Shown: piece by piece, positions 17,912 through 26,727 of the stretch | How the letters are laid out: each line of letters opens with the position of its first letter | Position numbering within the stretch: position 1 is the stretch's first letter | Assembly: GCF_021919125.1 (NCBI RefSeq) | Contig: NZ_CP083439.1 | Span: forward strand, 1,488,001 to 1,552,000 | Source of the DNA: Clavibacter sp. A6099 | GTDB taxonomy: Bacteria; Actinomycetota; Actinomycetes; Actinomycetales; Microbacteriaceae | Reading direction: 5' to 3' | Length of the DNA: 64,000 nt | Program-made: the position numbers and the translations under genes | Notes under the pieces: generated by a model | Seen by the model: only the letters and a program-made list of their open reading frames with translations | Told to the model about the DNA's origin: nothing | Database searches by the model: none

Positions 17912-17958
17912 CACTCACCCCCGGGAGACCCCCGGATCATCACCTACAGAAGGAGTCC

Positions 17959-18792
17959 ATGAGCATGGCGAACTTCACTGCCGCTGACGTCAAGGAGCTG
18001 CGCGACCGCCTCGGCGCCGGCATGATGGACAGCAAGAACGCGCTGGTCGAAGCAGACGGCGACATCGAGAAGGCCATCGAGATCCTGCGCCTCAAGGGCC
18101 AGAAGGGCAACGCCAAGCGCGGCGACCGCTCCACCGCGGAGGGCCTGGTCGCCGCGTCCACGCAGGACGGCGCCGCCACCCTCATCGAGCTCGCGTGCGA
18201 GACCGACTTCGTCGCCAAGAACGACAAGTTCATCGCGCTGTCCGAGTCCGTCCTCGCCGCTGTCGTCGCGGCCGGCGCGTCCACCGTCGAGGAGGCCCTC
18301 CAGGCCCCCGCGGGCGAGCAGTCCGTCGACCAGCTGATCAGCGACCAGGCCGCCATCCTCGGCGAGAAGATCGCGCTCCGCCGCGTCGCCCGCCTCGCCG
18401 GCGAGCACCAGGAGGTCTACCTCCACCGCACGTCGAAGGACCTCCCGCCCCAGGTCGGCGTCGTCGTCGACTACAGCGGCACGGACGCCGAGACCGCGCG
18501 CAGCATCGCCCAGCACATCGCGTTCGCCAACCCGGAGTACCTCGCCCGCGAGGACGTCCCGGCGGACAAGGTCGAGGCCGAGCGCGCCATCGTCACCGAG
18601 ATCTCGCGCAACGAGGGCAAGCCCGAGGCGGCCCTGCCGAAGATCATCGAGGGTCGCCTGACCGGCTTCTTCAAGCAGGTCGCGCTCCTCGAGCAGGACT
18701 ACGCGAAGGACAACAAGCAGTCCGTGAAGAAGGTCGTCGAGGCCGCCGGCCTCACGGTCACGGGCTTCGCCCGCTTCAAGGTCGGCGCCTAG
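17959..18792 (+). CDS. tsf: Elongation factor Ts
   Basis: Guanine-nucleotide exchange factor for EF-Tu. The N-terminal UBA-like domain ([20 protein letters not shown]) and [10 protein letters not shown], the EF-Tu contact region, are both present. The 277 residues match the E. coli size. AAGGAG ends 5 nt before ATG 17959; the in-frame ATG at 17965 is an alternative. Transcription probably comes from the rpsB promoter and is limited by the preceding hairpin. The gene ends in its own terminator. Confidence 0.97.
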   Translation: MSMANFTAADVKELRDRLGAGMMDSKNALVEADGDIEKAIEILRLKGQKGNAKRGDRSTAEGLVAASTQDGAATLIELACETDFVAKNDKFIALSESVLAAVVAAGASTVEEALQAPAGEQSVDQLISDQAAILGEKIALRRVARLAGEHQEVYLHRTSKDLPPQVGVVVDYSGTDAETARSIAQHIAFANPEYLAREDVPADKVEAERAIVTEISRNEGKPEAALPKIIEGRLTGFFKQVALLEQDYAKDNKQSVKKVVEAAGLTVTGFARFKVGA

Positions 18793-18802
18793 CACCACCA
18801 CG

Positions 18803-18834
18803 GGGAGCCCGGGTCGCATGCGACCCGGGCTCCC
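18803..18834 (+). terminator. Terminator after tsf
   Basis: A perfect 15-bp inverted repeat, GGGAGCCCGGGTCGC (18803-18817) and its complement (18820-18834), followed by TTCTCC. Confidence 0.85.
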
Positions 18835-18892
18835 TTCTCCATGTCCGGTCGGGGCGGCCGCGAGGTGCCGTCGCCCCGGCCGGGCCTCACAG

Positions 18893-18898
18893 TAGATT
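18893..18898 (+). promoter_or_regulatory. Putative pyrH -10 (TAGATT)
   Basis: TAGATT lies ~50 nt upstream of pyrH, after the tsf terminator, implying a separate promoter and a leader of about 43 nt. Confidence 0.45.
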
Positions 18899-18947
18899 GG
18901 ACCGGCGCCGGATCCGGCGACCGGAACGCGAGGACGGGAACAGCACC

Positions 18948-19664
18948 ATGACCGATCAGACCACCACCCGCCGCGTCCTCCTCAAGCTCTCCGGGGAGTC
19001 ATTCGGCGGCGGCCAGATGGGCGTGGACCCGGACGTCGTGAGCGCGCTCGCGCGCGAGATCGCCGAGGCCGCGAAGACCGTCGAGGTCGCCATCGTCGTC
19101 GGCGGCGGCAACTTCTTCCGCGGCGCGCAGCTGTCGCAGCGCGGCATGGACCGCGGGCGCGCCGACTACATGGGCATGCTCGGCACGGTCATGAACGCCC
19201 TCGCCCTGCAGGACTTCCTCGAGCAGGCCGGCGCCGCCACGCGCGTCCAGTCCGCCATCTCGATGACCCAGGTGGCCGAGCCGTACATCCCCCGCCGCGC
19301 CGTCCGGCACCTGGAGAAGGGCCGCATCGTGATCTTCGGCGCCGGCGCCGGTCTTCCCTACTTCTCGACCGACACCGTGGCCGCGCAGCGCGCCCTCGAG
19401 ATCCAGGCCGTCGAGGTTCTCGTCGCGAAGAACGGCGTCGACGGCGTCTACACGGGCGACCCGCGCACGGACTCGTCGGCGACGCTCCTCGACACCGTCA
19501 CCTACCAGGACGCCCTGCAGCGCGGTCTCAAGGTCGTCGACTCGACCGCCTTCAGCCTCTGCATGGACAACGACATGAAGATGGTCGTCTTCGGCATGGA
19601 GCCGGGCGGCAACGTCACCCGCGCCATCCGGGGCGAGCGCATCGGCACCATCGTCTCCAACTGA
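18948..19664 (+). CDS. pyrH: UMP kinase
   Basis: Phosphorylates UMP to UDP; a hexameric amino-acid-kinase-fold enzyme, allosterically controlled by GTP/UTP in most bacteria. Visible marks are [55 protein letters not shown] and [13 protein letters not shown]. It has 238 residues, the normal length. ATG 18948 starts the conserved domain nearly at once. pyrH-frr-cdsA is the standard order downstream of tsf in actinobacteria. Confidence 0.97.
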   Translation: MTDQTTTRRVLLKLSGESFGGGQMGVDPDVVSALAREIAEAAKTVEVAIVVGGGNFFRGAQLSQRGMDRGRADYMGMLGTVMNALALQDFLEQAGAATRVQSAISMTQVAEPYIPRRAVRHLEKGRIVIFGAGAGLPYFSTDTVAAQRALEIQAVEVLVAKNGVDGVYTGDPRTDSSATLLDTVTYQDALQRGLKVVDSTAFSLCMDNDMKMVVFGMEPGGNVTRAIRGERIGTIVSN

Positions 19665-19669
19665 CGGAC

Positions 19670-19716
19670 GGCGCTCCACCTGCGGCCCCGACGGGCCGCG
19701 CCGCGACCGGAGCGCC
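19670..19716 (+). terminator. Two-tier hairpin after pyrH
   Basis: The outer stem GGCGCTCC/GGAGCGCC (19670-19677 with 19709-19716) encloses the inner stem GCGGCCC/GGGCCGC (19682-19688 with 19693-19699). Confidence 0.65.
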
Positions 19717-19729
19717 TCCCCATCCGCGT

Positions 19730-19735
19730 TAAGAT
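19730..19735 (+). promoter_or_regulatory. Putative frr -10 (TAAGAT)
   Basis: TAAGAT lies 42 nt upstream of GTG 19778, just after the pyrH hairpin. Confidence 0.45.
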
Positions 19736-19777
19736 CGACCGGGCGCCCACCGCGCCCGCGCTACCGAAGGAGAACCC

Positions 19778-20335
19778 GTGACCGTCGCCGAAGTCCTCGC
19801 AGATGCCCGAGACCGGATGGGCAAGGCCGTCGAGGCGGTGAAGGAGGACTTCGGGAGCGTGCGCACGGGTCGTGCCAACCCCGCCCTCTTCCAGAAGGTG
19901 ATGGTCGAGTACTACGGCAGCCCGACGCCGCTCGGCCAGCTCGCGAGCATGAACAACCCCGAGGCGCGCACGCTCATCGTCACCCCCTACGACAAGACGG
20001 CCCTCAAGGAGATCGAGAAGGCCCTCGTCAACGTCCCGAACCTCAGCGCCACGGTCGGCAACGACGGCGAGATGGTGCGCCTCACGCTCCCCGAGCTCAC
20101 GGAGGACCGCCGCAAGGAGTTCGTCAAGATCGTCCGCGGCAAGGCGGAGGAGGGGCGCGTCAGCGTCCGCAACATCCGCCGGCGCTCCAAGGACGAGCTG
20201 GACGCGCTCAAGGGCGAGGTCGGCGACGACGAGGTCGCGCGCGGCGAGAAGGAGCTCGAGGCCCTCACCAAGACGCACACCGACCAGGTCGACGACGCGC
20301 TGAAGCGCAAAGAGACCGAACTCCTCGAGGTCTAG
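19778..20335 (+). CDS. frr: Ribosome recycling factor
   Basis: Splits post-termination ribosomes together with EF-G. The 185-residue length and motifs [38 protein letters not shown] and [12 protein letters not shown] fit throughout. GTG 19778 follows GAAGGAGAA with good spacing. cdsA starts at the very next base after the TAG stop, so the two are translated as a coupled pair. Confidence 0.97.
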   Translation: MTVAEVLADARDRMGKAVEAVKEDFGSVRTGRANPALFQKVMVEYYGSPTPLGQLASMNNPEARTLIVTPYDKTALKEIEKALVNVPNLSATVGNDGEMVRLTLPELTEDRRKEFVKIVRGKAEEGRVSVRNIRRRSKDELDALKGEVGDDEVARGEKELEALTKTHTDQVDDALKRKETELLEV

Positions 20336-21376
20336 GTGGCCAGCCCCGAGGATCCCGCCGAGCGGGCGCCCGTCGTGCCGCCCGCGTCGGGCCCCGACGG
20401 CGCTCCGCGGATCCGGCGGCACCGCGGCCGCGTGACGCGCGCCGAGTTCGAGGCGCAGGTGCAGGCCACGCGTGCTGACCTGACGGCGCAGGTCCGGGCG
20501 ACCCGAGCCTCGCTCGAAGCGACGAACGACCGCATCAACGCCCGCACGGGGCGCAACCTGCTCTTCGCGGTGAGCGTCGGACTCCTCCTCGGCGGGGTCG
20601 TCCTCGTGAGCCTCGTCGTCGTCAAGCAGCTCTTCCTGGTCATCGCCGTCGCCCTCGTCGCGTTCACCGCCTACGAGCTCGCCACCGCGCTGCGCCAGGC
20701 CGGCCGCCGCGTCCCGCGCGTGGGCTCGGTGATCGCGGTCGTCGCGCTCATGCCCATCACGTACTTCGGCCGGCCAGACGGGCAGTGGCTTGGCCTCCTC
20801 GGGGCCATGGCCTTCGTCGCGCTCTGGCGCGTGGTGGAGCAGGCGCTGCCCGCCCGGCGGACGTCCGCGCGCGCGGTCGTCGGGGACATCGGCTCGAGCG
20901 TCTTCCTGCTCGCCTACGTGGGTCTGCTCGGATCGTTCGCCGTGCTGCTCACCGCGGGTGACGGCGGCGAGTGGTGGACGCTGGCGTTCCTCATCCTCGT
21001 GGTGTGCTGCGACACGGGCGCCTACGTGGCCGGGCTCAACTTCGGCAAGCACCCCATGGCGCCGACGATCAGCCCGAAGAAGACGTGGGAGGGCTTCGCC
21101 GGCGCGGTCGTCGCCGCCGTGCTCGCCGGGATCCTGCTCTCGCTGTTCATGATCCAGCAGGAGTGGTGGTTCGGCGTCGTCCTCGGCCTGGTCATCGTGG
21201 TGACCGCGACCCTCGGCGACCTGGCCGAGTCGCTGATCAAGCGCGATCTCGGCGTCAAGGACATCAGCTCCTGGCTGCCCGGCCACGGCGGGTTCCTCGA
21301 CCGCCTCGACTCCGTGCTGCCGTCCGCGGCGGTGGCCTATGCGCTGTTCCTCATCGTCACGGGAGCTTCCTCGTAG
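20336..21376 (+). CDS. cdsA: Phosphatidate cytidylyltransferase
   Basis: Makes CDP-diacylglycerol from phosphatidate and CTP, the branch point for membrane phospholipids. The C-terminal signature runs from SLIKRDLGVKD to LPGHGGFLDRLD; SPKKTWEGFAG is also typical. About eight membrane segments are visible. A charged N-terminal part of ~75 residues, with an alpha-helical heptad-like stretch (RAEFEAQVQATRADLTAQVR), precedes the first helix. The GTG start abuts the frr stop. Confidence 0.94.
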   Translation: MASPEDPAERAPVVPPASGPDGAPRIRRHRGRVTRAEFEAQVQATRADLTAQVRATRASLEATNDRINARTGRNLLFAVSVGLLLGGVVLVSLVVVKQLFLVIAVALVAFTAYELATALRQAGRRVPRVGSVIAVVALMPITYFGRPDGQWLGLLGAMAFVALWRVVEQALPARRTSARAVVGDIGSSVFLLAYVGLLGSFAVLLTAGDGGEWWTLAFLILVVCCDTGAYVAGLNFGKHPMAPTISPKKTWEGFAGAVVAAVLAGILLSLFMIQQEWWFGVVLGLVIVVTATLGDLAESLIKRDLGVKDISSWLPGHGGFLDRLDSVLPSAAVAYALFLIVTGASS

Positions 21377-21379
21377 GAT
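21374..21379 (+). promoter_or_regulatory. Putative -10 (TAGGAT) overlapping the cdsA stop
   Basis: TAGGAT begins at the cdsA TAG stop codon and ends 7 nt before ATG 21387; it may also act as a weak AGGA ribosome-binding site for it. Confidence 0.4.
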
Positions 21380-21386
21380 GTCCCGG

Positions 21387-21932
21387 ATGACCACCACCTT
21401 CCCGAGCGCCGGGCGCCGTGAGCGCGGCTACGACCCGGACCAGGTCGACGCGTTCCTGCGCGACGCGCGCCGCTGCTACGACGACGAGGCCGACCGCTCG
21501 CTGACATCCGAGACCATCCGCCGGGTGTCATTCGACATGCGCCGCGGGGGCTACTCGGCCGCCGCCGTGGACCGCGTCCTCGAGCGCCTGGAGGACGCGT
21601 TCGCGGTCCGGGAGCGGGACCGCACGGTGGCCCGGGTCGGCGCGGACGCGTGGAACGCGGAGGCCAGGCGCGCGGCGCAGGAGATCCTCGACCGGGTCAG
21701 CCGGCCGACAGGGGAGCGGTTCGACCGGGCAGGGTTCCTGACCACCGGGTACGACCGCCGCGAGGTCGACCGCTTCGCGGATCGCATCGCCAAGTACTTC
21801 CGGGGCACCAAGCCCATGAGCGTCGACGACGTGCGCACGGTGGCGTTCCACCCGCGTCGTGGCGGCTACCGCGAGGCGCAGGTCGACCTGCTGCTGGACG
21901 CCGTCATCGACGTCATGAACGCCGTCCGCTGA
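21387..21932 (+). CDS. DivIVA-domain protein with tandem repeats
   Basis: A 181-residue soluble protein built from repeats of the DivIVA N-terminal pattern: RGYDPDQVDAFL (near 10), RGGYSAAAVDRVLERL (near 50), TGYDRREVDRFADRI (near 112) and RGGYREAQVDLLLDAV (near 155). Each pairs a Gly-Tyr turn with a Val-Asp helix start. No long coiled coil follows, unlike Wag31/DivIVA, so it is a small relative that may sense or bind curved membrane or the polar machinery. ATG 21387 is preferred to ATG 21378 for spacing reasons. It follows cdsA by 10 bp. Confidence 0.8.
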   Translation: MTTTFPSAGRRERGYDPDQVDAFLRDARRCYDDEADRSLTSETIRRVSFDMRRGGYSAAAVDRVLERLEDAFAVRERDRTVARVGADAWNAEARRAAQEILDRVSRPTGERFDRAGFLTTGYDRREVDRFADRIAKYFRGTKPMSVDDVRTVAFHPRRGGYREAQVDLLLDAVIDVMNAVR

Positions 21933-22035
21933 TCCCTGCACCTCTCATCCCCAGCACGATCCGCCTGGCAGGACGCCCCCGATCCGGTCCGGGAGTCGCC
22001 ATCCGGGTAACGGTTGGGTAAAGTCGTGCGGAGCC

Positions 22036-22743
22036 ATGGGTAGACACACGAACGATCTCGCTCCTCGCCAGCCGCTCACCACCGCTCCGAGGGCCGTTCC
22101 CCGACGGCGCTCCGCGTTCTCGCGTGTGGCCGCCCCCACCATCGCATTCGGCGCCGCTGCGGCGTTCATGCTCGTCAACGTCGTGGATCCCACGTCCGGC
22201 GCGGTCGCCAACCCGCAGTACCAGGAGTACCAGGCGACGGTCGCCCAGCTGGCCCGCGCCGACGCGCAGTCCATCACAGTGACCACGGCCGACACAGCCG
22301 TGGAGATCGAGCCCGGCTTCGAGTCCGTCGCGGCCCCGCCGCCCCCGCCTCCCGTCGTGGCCCCGTCGCCGTCGACCGGGTCGGGCTCCAGCGGGAAGTC
22401 GTCCGGCTCCGGCGGTGGCGGTGGAGCCATCGCCATACCGGACCCCGGCAGCGCCAAGGGCATCGCGCGCAGCATCCTCGCCTCCCAGGGCATGGGCGAC
22501 GACCAGTACGCGTGCCTCGACTACCTCTGGACCAAGGAGTCCGGCTGGCGGGTGAACGCCTACAACCCCAGCGGCGCGTACGGCATCCCGCAGGCCCTCC
22601 CCGGCAGCAAGATGGCCTCCGCCGGGCCCGACTGGCAGACGAACCCCGCCACGCAGATCACGTGGGGCCTCGGTTACATCGACTCGCGCTACGGCTCGCC
22701 GTGCGGCGCCAAGGCGCACAGCGTCCTCAAGAACTGGTACTGA
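22036..22743 (+). CDS. Secreted lytic transglycosylase-like / Apf-type protein
   Basis: A 235-residue exported protein. An N-terminal hydrophobic segment (about 31-50) acts as signal or anchor, followed by a Pro-rich linker (AAPPPPPPVVAPSPSTG) and a Ser/Gly linker. The C-terminal ~95 residues match the SLT-like domain of aggregation-promoting factors: WTKESGWRVNAYNPSGAYG holds the catalytic-type Glu, then GIPQALPGSKMAS. It probably cuts peptidoglycan in growth or separation. A TAAAGT box at 22019-22024 leaves almost no leader. It is a single transcription unit. Confidence 0.85.
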   Translation: MGRHTNDLAPRQPLTTAPRAVPRRRSAFSRVAAPTIAFGAAAAFMLVNVVDPTSGAVANPQYQEYQATVAQLARADAQSITVTTADTAVEIEPGFESVAAPPPPPPVVAPSPSTGSGSSGKSSGSGGGGGAIAIPDPGSAKGIARSILASQGMGDDQYACLDYLWTKESGWRVNAYNPSGAYGIPQALPGSKMASAGPDWQTNPATQITWGLGYIDSRYGSPCGAKAHSVLKNWY

Positions 22744-22806
22744 CGACCGCAGCGCAGCGCACCTGACCCGATGGTGACCGTGCGTCGGCCGCCCGTCCCG
22801 TCGGGC

Positions 22807-22812
22807 TAGCCT
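22807..22812 (+). promoter_or_regulatory. Putative -10 (TAGCCT), leaderless antiporter gene
   Basis: TAGCCT ends 6 nt before ATG 22819. Confidence 0.5.
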
Positions 22813-22818
22813 CTGAGC

Positions 22819-24549
22819 ATGGACTACGCGGGCTTGGGCGTCGCCGGGATCGCGACCCTCGTGGCCGTCACGCTCCTGGCGCGGCGCATCGGCGTCGCCA
22901 CGCCGCTGGTCCTCGTGCTCGTCGGGGTCGGGATCTCGTACCTCCCGGGCGTGCCTCCCGTCGAGGTGCCGCCCGAGCTGATCCTCGCGGGCCTCCTGCC
23001 GCCGTTGCTGTACGGCGCGGCCGTGACGGTGCCGCTCGTGGACCTCAGGCGCAACCTCCGCACGATCGTCAGCCTCTCGGTGGTCCTGGTGCTCGTGTCG
23101 GCCTTCGGGATCGGCCTGCTCCTCTTCGCGCTCTTCCCGAACCTGTCCTTCGCCGGCGCGCTCGCCCTCGGCGCCGTGGTCAGCCCGCCCGACGCCGTGG
23201 CCGCCACGAGCATCGCGCGCCGGCTCGGCCTGCCGCCGCGCCTCGTCACCGTCCTCGAGGGGGAGGGCCTCGTGAACGACGCGACGGCGCTCGTCCTGCT
23301 GCGCACCTCGATCGCCGCCGTCGGCGCATCCGTCGACCTGTGGCAGGCCGCCGGCGGCTTCGTGCTCTCCGCGGTGGGCGCCCTCGCCATAGGCGTGGCC
23401 GTCGGCATCGTCACCACCGAGGTGCGGCGACGGCTCGACGACCCCGTCCTCGACACCGCGATCTCCTTCGCCGTGCCGTTCGTGGCCTTCATCCCCGCGG
23501 AGGAGGTCGGAGCGTCCGGCGTCCTCGCGGTGGTGGCGGCGGGCATCTGGTCGGGCCATCGGAGCGCCTCGACCCTGTCGGCGCAGTCGCGCATCAACGA
23601 GCGGCTGAACTGGCGGACCGTGCTGTTCCTGCTCGAGAACGGCGTCTTCCTCGTGATGGGGCTGGAGCTCCGGGACATCATCGACGAGGTGCACGAGGCC
23701 GACCTCGGCGTGGGCACCGCGGTGGCCTACGGGATCCTCACGCTCGTCGTCCTGACGCTCATCCGCTTCGGCTTCCTGGTGCCGCTGCTGCTCGGTCTCC
23801 GGCGGCACGAGGAGCACGTCGCGGCGCGCACGCGTCGGGTGCGGCGGGGGCTCGAGCGGCTGCGTCGGGAGCGCGGCGACGATCGTCCGTCACGGCGGGA
23901 GCGAGCCGCGGCGCGGATCCTGCGACGTCGCCGGGCCGACCTGCAGGCGCTCCGGTCGCAGGGACTCGGCTGGCGCGGCGGGCTCGTGCTCGGCTGGGCG
24001 GGCATGCGCGGCGTGGTGACCCTCGCTGCGGCGCAGTCGCTGCCGTCGGGGACGCCGTATCGCGCGCAGCTCGTGCTCATCGCCTTCACGGTCGCGATCG
24101 TCTCGCTGCTCGTCAACGGCGGCACGCTGCCTGCCGTCATCCGGCTGAGCGGGATCCGCGGCAGCGACGCCGCCGAGGACCAGCGGCAGCTCGCGGAGCT
24201 CGTCTCCGAGCTGGCCGAGGCGGGGATCCGCGCGGTCGACGAGGGCGTGCGTCAGCTGCCGGAGGGGACGACGGTGGACGACGAGGTCGTCGAGCGGGTG
24301 CGCCGCGACACGGCGCTGAAGGCCGAGTGGGTGACGGAGCGCGCGGACGCCATGGCGGCGGACGACGACGCGCCCCTCAGCCCCCGCGCCGCGTACCTGA
24401 TGCTCCGGCGACACGTCCTCGACGCCGAGCGCGCGGCCCTGCTCGAGGCGCGCGGCACGGGGGAGCACCCCTCGCGCGTGCTCGCCCGGGCGCAGCGCAT
24501 GCTCGACCAGGAGGAGGCCCGCCTCGGTCGCCAGGCGGACGCCGGCTGA
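22819..24549 (+). CDS. Na+/H+ antiporter, CPA1 family
   Basis: A 576-residue cation/proton exchanger with about 11-12 membrane helices in the first ~330 residues and again near 390-440. The ion-binding ND motif is in EGEGLVNDATALVLLR, with SPPDAVAATSIARRLG before it and EEVGASGVLAVVAAG after. A strongly charged Arg-rich cytoplasmic stretch (about 330-380) splits the membrane part, and the last ~130 residues are a soluble helical domain. The family acts in pH and sodium homeostasis. It is monocistronic, probably leaderless. Confidence 0.9.
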   Translation: MDYAGLGVAGIATLVAVTLLARRIGVATPLVLVLVGVGISYLPGVPPVEVPPELILAGLLPPLLYGAAVTVPLVDLRRNLRTIVSLSVVLVLVSAFGIGLLLFALFPNLSFAGALALGAVVSPPDAVAATSIARRLGLPPRLVTVLEGEGLVNDATALVLLRTSIAAVGASVDLWQAAGGFVLSAVGALAIGVAVGIVTTEVRRRLDDPVLDTAISFAVPFVAFIPAEEVGASGVLAVVAAGIWSGHRSASTLSAQSRINERLNWRTVLFLLENGVFLVMGLELRDIIDEVHEADLGVGTAVAYGILTLVVLTLIRFGFLVPLLLGLRRHEEHVAARTRRVRRGLERLRRERGDDRPSRRERAAARILRRRRADLQALRSQGLGWRGGLVLGWAGMRGVVTLAAAQSLPSGTPYRAQLVLIAFTVAIVSLLVNGGTLPAVIRLSGIRGSDAAEDQRQLAELVSELAEAGIRAVDEGVRQLPEGTTVDDEVVERVRRDTALKAEWVTERADAMAADDDAPLSPRAAYLMLRRHVLDAERAALLEARGTGEHPSRVLARAQRMLDQEEARLGRQADAG

Positions 24550-24572
24550 CCGGACCCGGCGGCGACGCCGCC

Positions 24573-24578
24573 TAGGAT
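24573..24578 (+). promoter_or_regulatory. Putative -10 (TAGGAT), leaderless 24585 gene
   Basis: TAGGAT ends exactly 6 nt before ATG 24585. Confidence 0.5.
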
Positions 24579-24584
24579 CGGATC

Positions 24585-24881
24585 ATGCCGCGCAGCAATC
24601 GACCCCGGGGGAGACGCGCGCGTGAGGAGGACGACGAGGACGTGCTCACGCGCCTCCTCAGCGGCTCGCAGCACACCGAGACGAGGCGTGGCCGCGTCTG
24701 GAACGTGCAGCCCGTGTCGGCGGCGCGTGCCCTCAAGGTCTACCGCTGCCCCGGCTGCACCCTCGACATCGAGCCCGGCCACGCGCACGTGGTGGCCTGG
24801 CGCGCCGACGGCATGATGGGCGAGCAGAGCGACCTCGCCGCCCGCCGCCACTGGCACACCCACTGCTGGAAGGTCTCATGA
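24585..24881 (+). CDS. Small protein with a CPGC...HWHTHCW zinc-site pattern
   Basis: A 98-residue protein, basic at the N terminus and then acidic (REEDDEDVL). The C-terminal half carries YRCPGCTLDIEPGHAH and, 25 residues later, RRHWHTHCWKV, giving a Cys2 plus His/Cys set that could form a treble-clef or HNH-like zinc site. No HNH catalytic core can be confirmed. The stop overlaps the next gene's ATG by 4 bp, so it is co-translated with the hydrolase. I do not recognise a function; proteins of this kind appear common in related actinobacteria. Confidence 0.75.
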   Translation: MPRSNRPRGRRAREEDDEDVLTRLLSGSQHTETRRGRVWNVQPVSAARALKVYRCPGCTLDIEPGHAHVVAWRADGMMGEQSDLAARRHWHTHCWKVS

Positions 24882-25612
24882 CGGACGACGCGCCCCGCCC
24901 CATCACCAGCTCGACCGAGCTGCCCGCTCGTCGCGAGGACGTCGAGCTCGTCACCGCCGACGGCCTGCGGCTTGTGGGGGAGCTCGCGCTGCCGGCCGAC
25001 CGGGATCCCGTGGCGACGCTCGTCACGCTGCACCCGCTGCCGACGGCCGGCGGCTTCATGGACTCGCACGTGCTCCGCAAGGCCGCGCTCCGCCTCCCCG
25101 CGATGGCCGGGCTGGCGGTGCTGCGCTTCAACACGCGCGGCACGACCTCCGCGCGCGGCACGAGCGACGGCGCCTTCGACGGCGGGGACGGCGAGCGGTT
25201 CGACCTGGCGGCCGCCATGGAGCTCGTGGCGGCGCGCGGCCTGCCCGCGCCGTGGATCGTCGGCTGGTCCTTCGGCACGGAGATCGCGCTGAAGCACGGT
25301 CGCGCGCATCCGGTCGAGGGTGCGATCCTGCTCTCGCCGCCCCTGCACCGCGCGACGGCAGACGAGGTGGCCGCGTGGCACGGCGATCCGCGCCGCCTCG
25401 TGATCCTCGTGCCCGAGCACGACGACTTCCTGCGGCCGGCCGAGGCGCGCGAGCGCTTCGCGTCGGTGCCGGAGGCGGAGCTCATCGCGGTGGATGGCGC
25501 CAAGCACCTCTGGGTGGGGGAGACGCAGGTCTCGCGCGTGCTCACCGAGATCGTGCGCACGGTCGCACCCGGCGCGCTGCCGCTGCCGACGGAGTGGCCG
25601 ACCACGCGCTGA
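24878..25612 (+). CDS. Alpha/beta hydrolase
   Basis: A 244-residue cytoplasmic hydrolase. The nucleophile elbow is GWSFGTE (Ser), the acid lies in PEHDDFLRP and the His in DGAKHLW. The oxyanion-side loop LHPLPTAGG and the NTRGTTSARGTSDG stretch resemble the family of small dienelactone-hydrolase-like esterases. Substrate unknown. It overlaps the zinc-site protein gene by 4 bp and converges with an AI-2E-type permease gene. Confidence 0.85.
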   Translation: MTDDAPRPITSSTELPARREDVELVTADGLRLVGELALPADRDPVATLVTLHPLPTAGGFMDSHVLRKAALRLPAMAGLAVLRFNTRGTTSARGTSDGAFDGGDGERFDLAAAMELVAARGLPAPWIVGWSFGTEIALKHGRAHPVEGAILLSPPLHRATADEVAAWHGDPRRLVILVPEHDDFLRPAEARERFASVPEAELIAVDGAKHLWVGETQVSRVLTEIVRTVAPGALPLPTEWPTTR

Positions 25613-25646
25613 CCCCGCGAAGGACGCCGCGAGGCGCGGTCAGCGC
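25606..25646 (+). terminator. Bidirectional hairpin overlapping two convergent stops
   Basis: GCGCTGACC (25606-25614) pairs with GGTCAGCGC (25638-25646). The stem contains the ends of both convergent genes, so it can serve both. Confidence 0.55.
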
Positions 25647-26698
25647 TCGTTCTGCAGCGGGACCGCGACCTGGCGGATGATGAGCAGCACCGCGGCAGCC
25701 ACGGGCACCGCGATGAGCGCGCCGAGCACGCCGAGCAGGGTCCCGCCCGTGAGCGCCGCGATGACCACCACGACGCCGGGCACCTTGACCGCCCTGTTCA
25801 TGATGTTCGGGCTCAGCACGTACGCCTCGATCTGCATGTAGACGAGGTAGTAGATGGCCACGGCGAACCACGTGTTCATCGACTCCGGCAGCAGCACGAT
25901 CTGGGCGAGCACGATGAGCGCGGAGCCGGTGATCGTGCCCACGAGCGGCAGCAGCGAGAACAGGAACGCGATGAAGGCCAGGACCGCGGGCAGCGCGGCC
26001 CCGACGATGCTGAGGTAGACGAAGCTGAGCACGCCGTTGCAGAGCGCGAGCCCGACCTGGCCCATGACGTAGCGGCCGACCGACTGCGTGATCTGCTCGG
26101 AGATGTCGGCGAAGCGCGCGCGACGCGTGGCCGGCACGAGCTTGTAGAGGCCGCTCTTGAAGGAGTTGAGCGAGGCCGTGAAGTACATCGTGAGGATCAC
26201 GACGATCACGAGGCCGAAGAGGAAGTTGCCGATGGTGAAGGCGACGGTGATGACGTTGCCCGTGATGGTGGCGACGTTGGAGGCGTTGGAGAGGTACTGC
26301 ACGAGCTGGTCGGCGCCGGTCTGCACGTCGAAGATCTCGCGCGGGACGAACGACTGCAGGTTCTCGATGAACTGGTCGCCGCTCACGCTCTGCGCGTACT
26401 GGACGATCTGCGTGACGAGGGCGCTCGCCTGGTTCACGACGACGGGGATGACCGTCAGCAGCACGCCCGCGAGGGAGCCGAGCAGCACCAGGAAGATGAT
26501 GAGGATCGCGACCGGGCGCGGGACGCCCTTGCGCTCGAGGAAGGTCACGAGCGGGTCGATGCCGAGGGCCAGGAAGATGGCCGTGCCCACGTAGGTGAGC
26601 ACCGTGCCGAGCGAGACGAGCGCGCCGCCGATGACGAGGGCGGTGAGCACGCCGAGACCGGCCAGGAGGCCGAGGCGGTAGGGGTTCTGGATCTTCAC
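25640..26698 (-). CDS. AI-2E family transporter (PerM/YdiK type)
   Basis: A 352-residue membrane protein with about eight helices: two at the N terminus (ALVIGGALVSLGTVLTYVG), one near 65-85, then a long soluble loop (about 90-145) and a C-terminal bundle ending with LIAVPVAAAVLLIIRQ. The family includes AI-2 exporters and Na+/H+ or lipid-linked permeases; the substrate is unassigned. The start is GTG 26698, 29 bp after the divIVA-like gene stop, so the two are probably co-transcribed from the promoter near 28.56 kb. Confidence 0.85.
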   Translation of the reverse strand: MKIQNPYRLGLLAGLGVLTALVIGGALVSLGTVLTYVGTAIFLALGIDPLVTFLERKGVPRPVAILIIFLVLLGSLAGVLLTVIPVVVNQASALVTQIVQYAQSVSGDQFIENLQSFVPREIFDVQTGADQLVQYLSNASNVATITGNVITVAFTIGNFLFGLVIVVILTMYFTASLNSFKSGLYKLVPATRRARFADISEQITQSVGRYVMGQVGLALCNGVLSFVYLSIVGAALPAVLAFIAFLFSLLPLVGTITGSALIVLAQIVLLPESMNTWFAVAIYYLVYMQIEAYVLSPNIMNRAVKVPGVVVVIAALTGGTLLGVLGALIAVPVAAAVLLIIRQVAVPLQNER

Positions 26699-26727
26699 GT
26701 CTCAGGGCTTCTCGAGTCGGCGCGCGC

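Noticed and set aside
21933-22035. A c-di-AMP (ydaO-type) riboswitch before the transglycosylase-like gene.
   Set aside because: The gap is only ~100 bp, a -10-like TAAAGT lies 11 nt before the ATG, and none of the conserved riboswitch blocks is visible.
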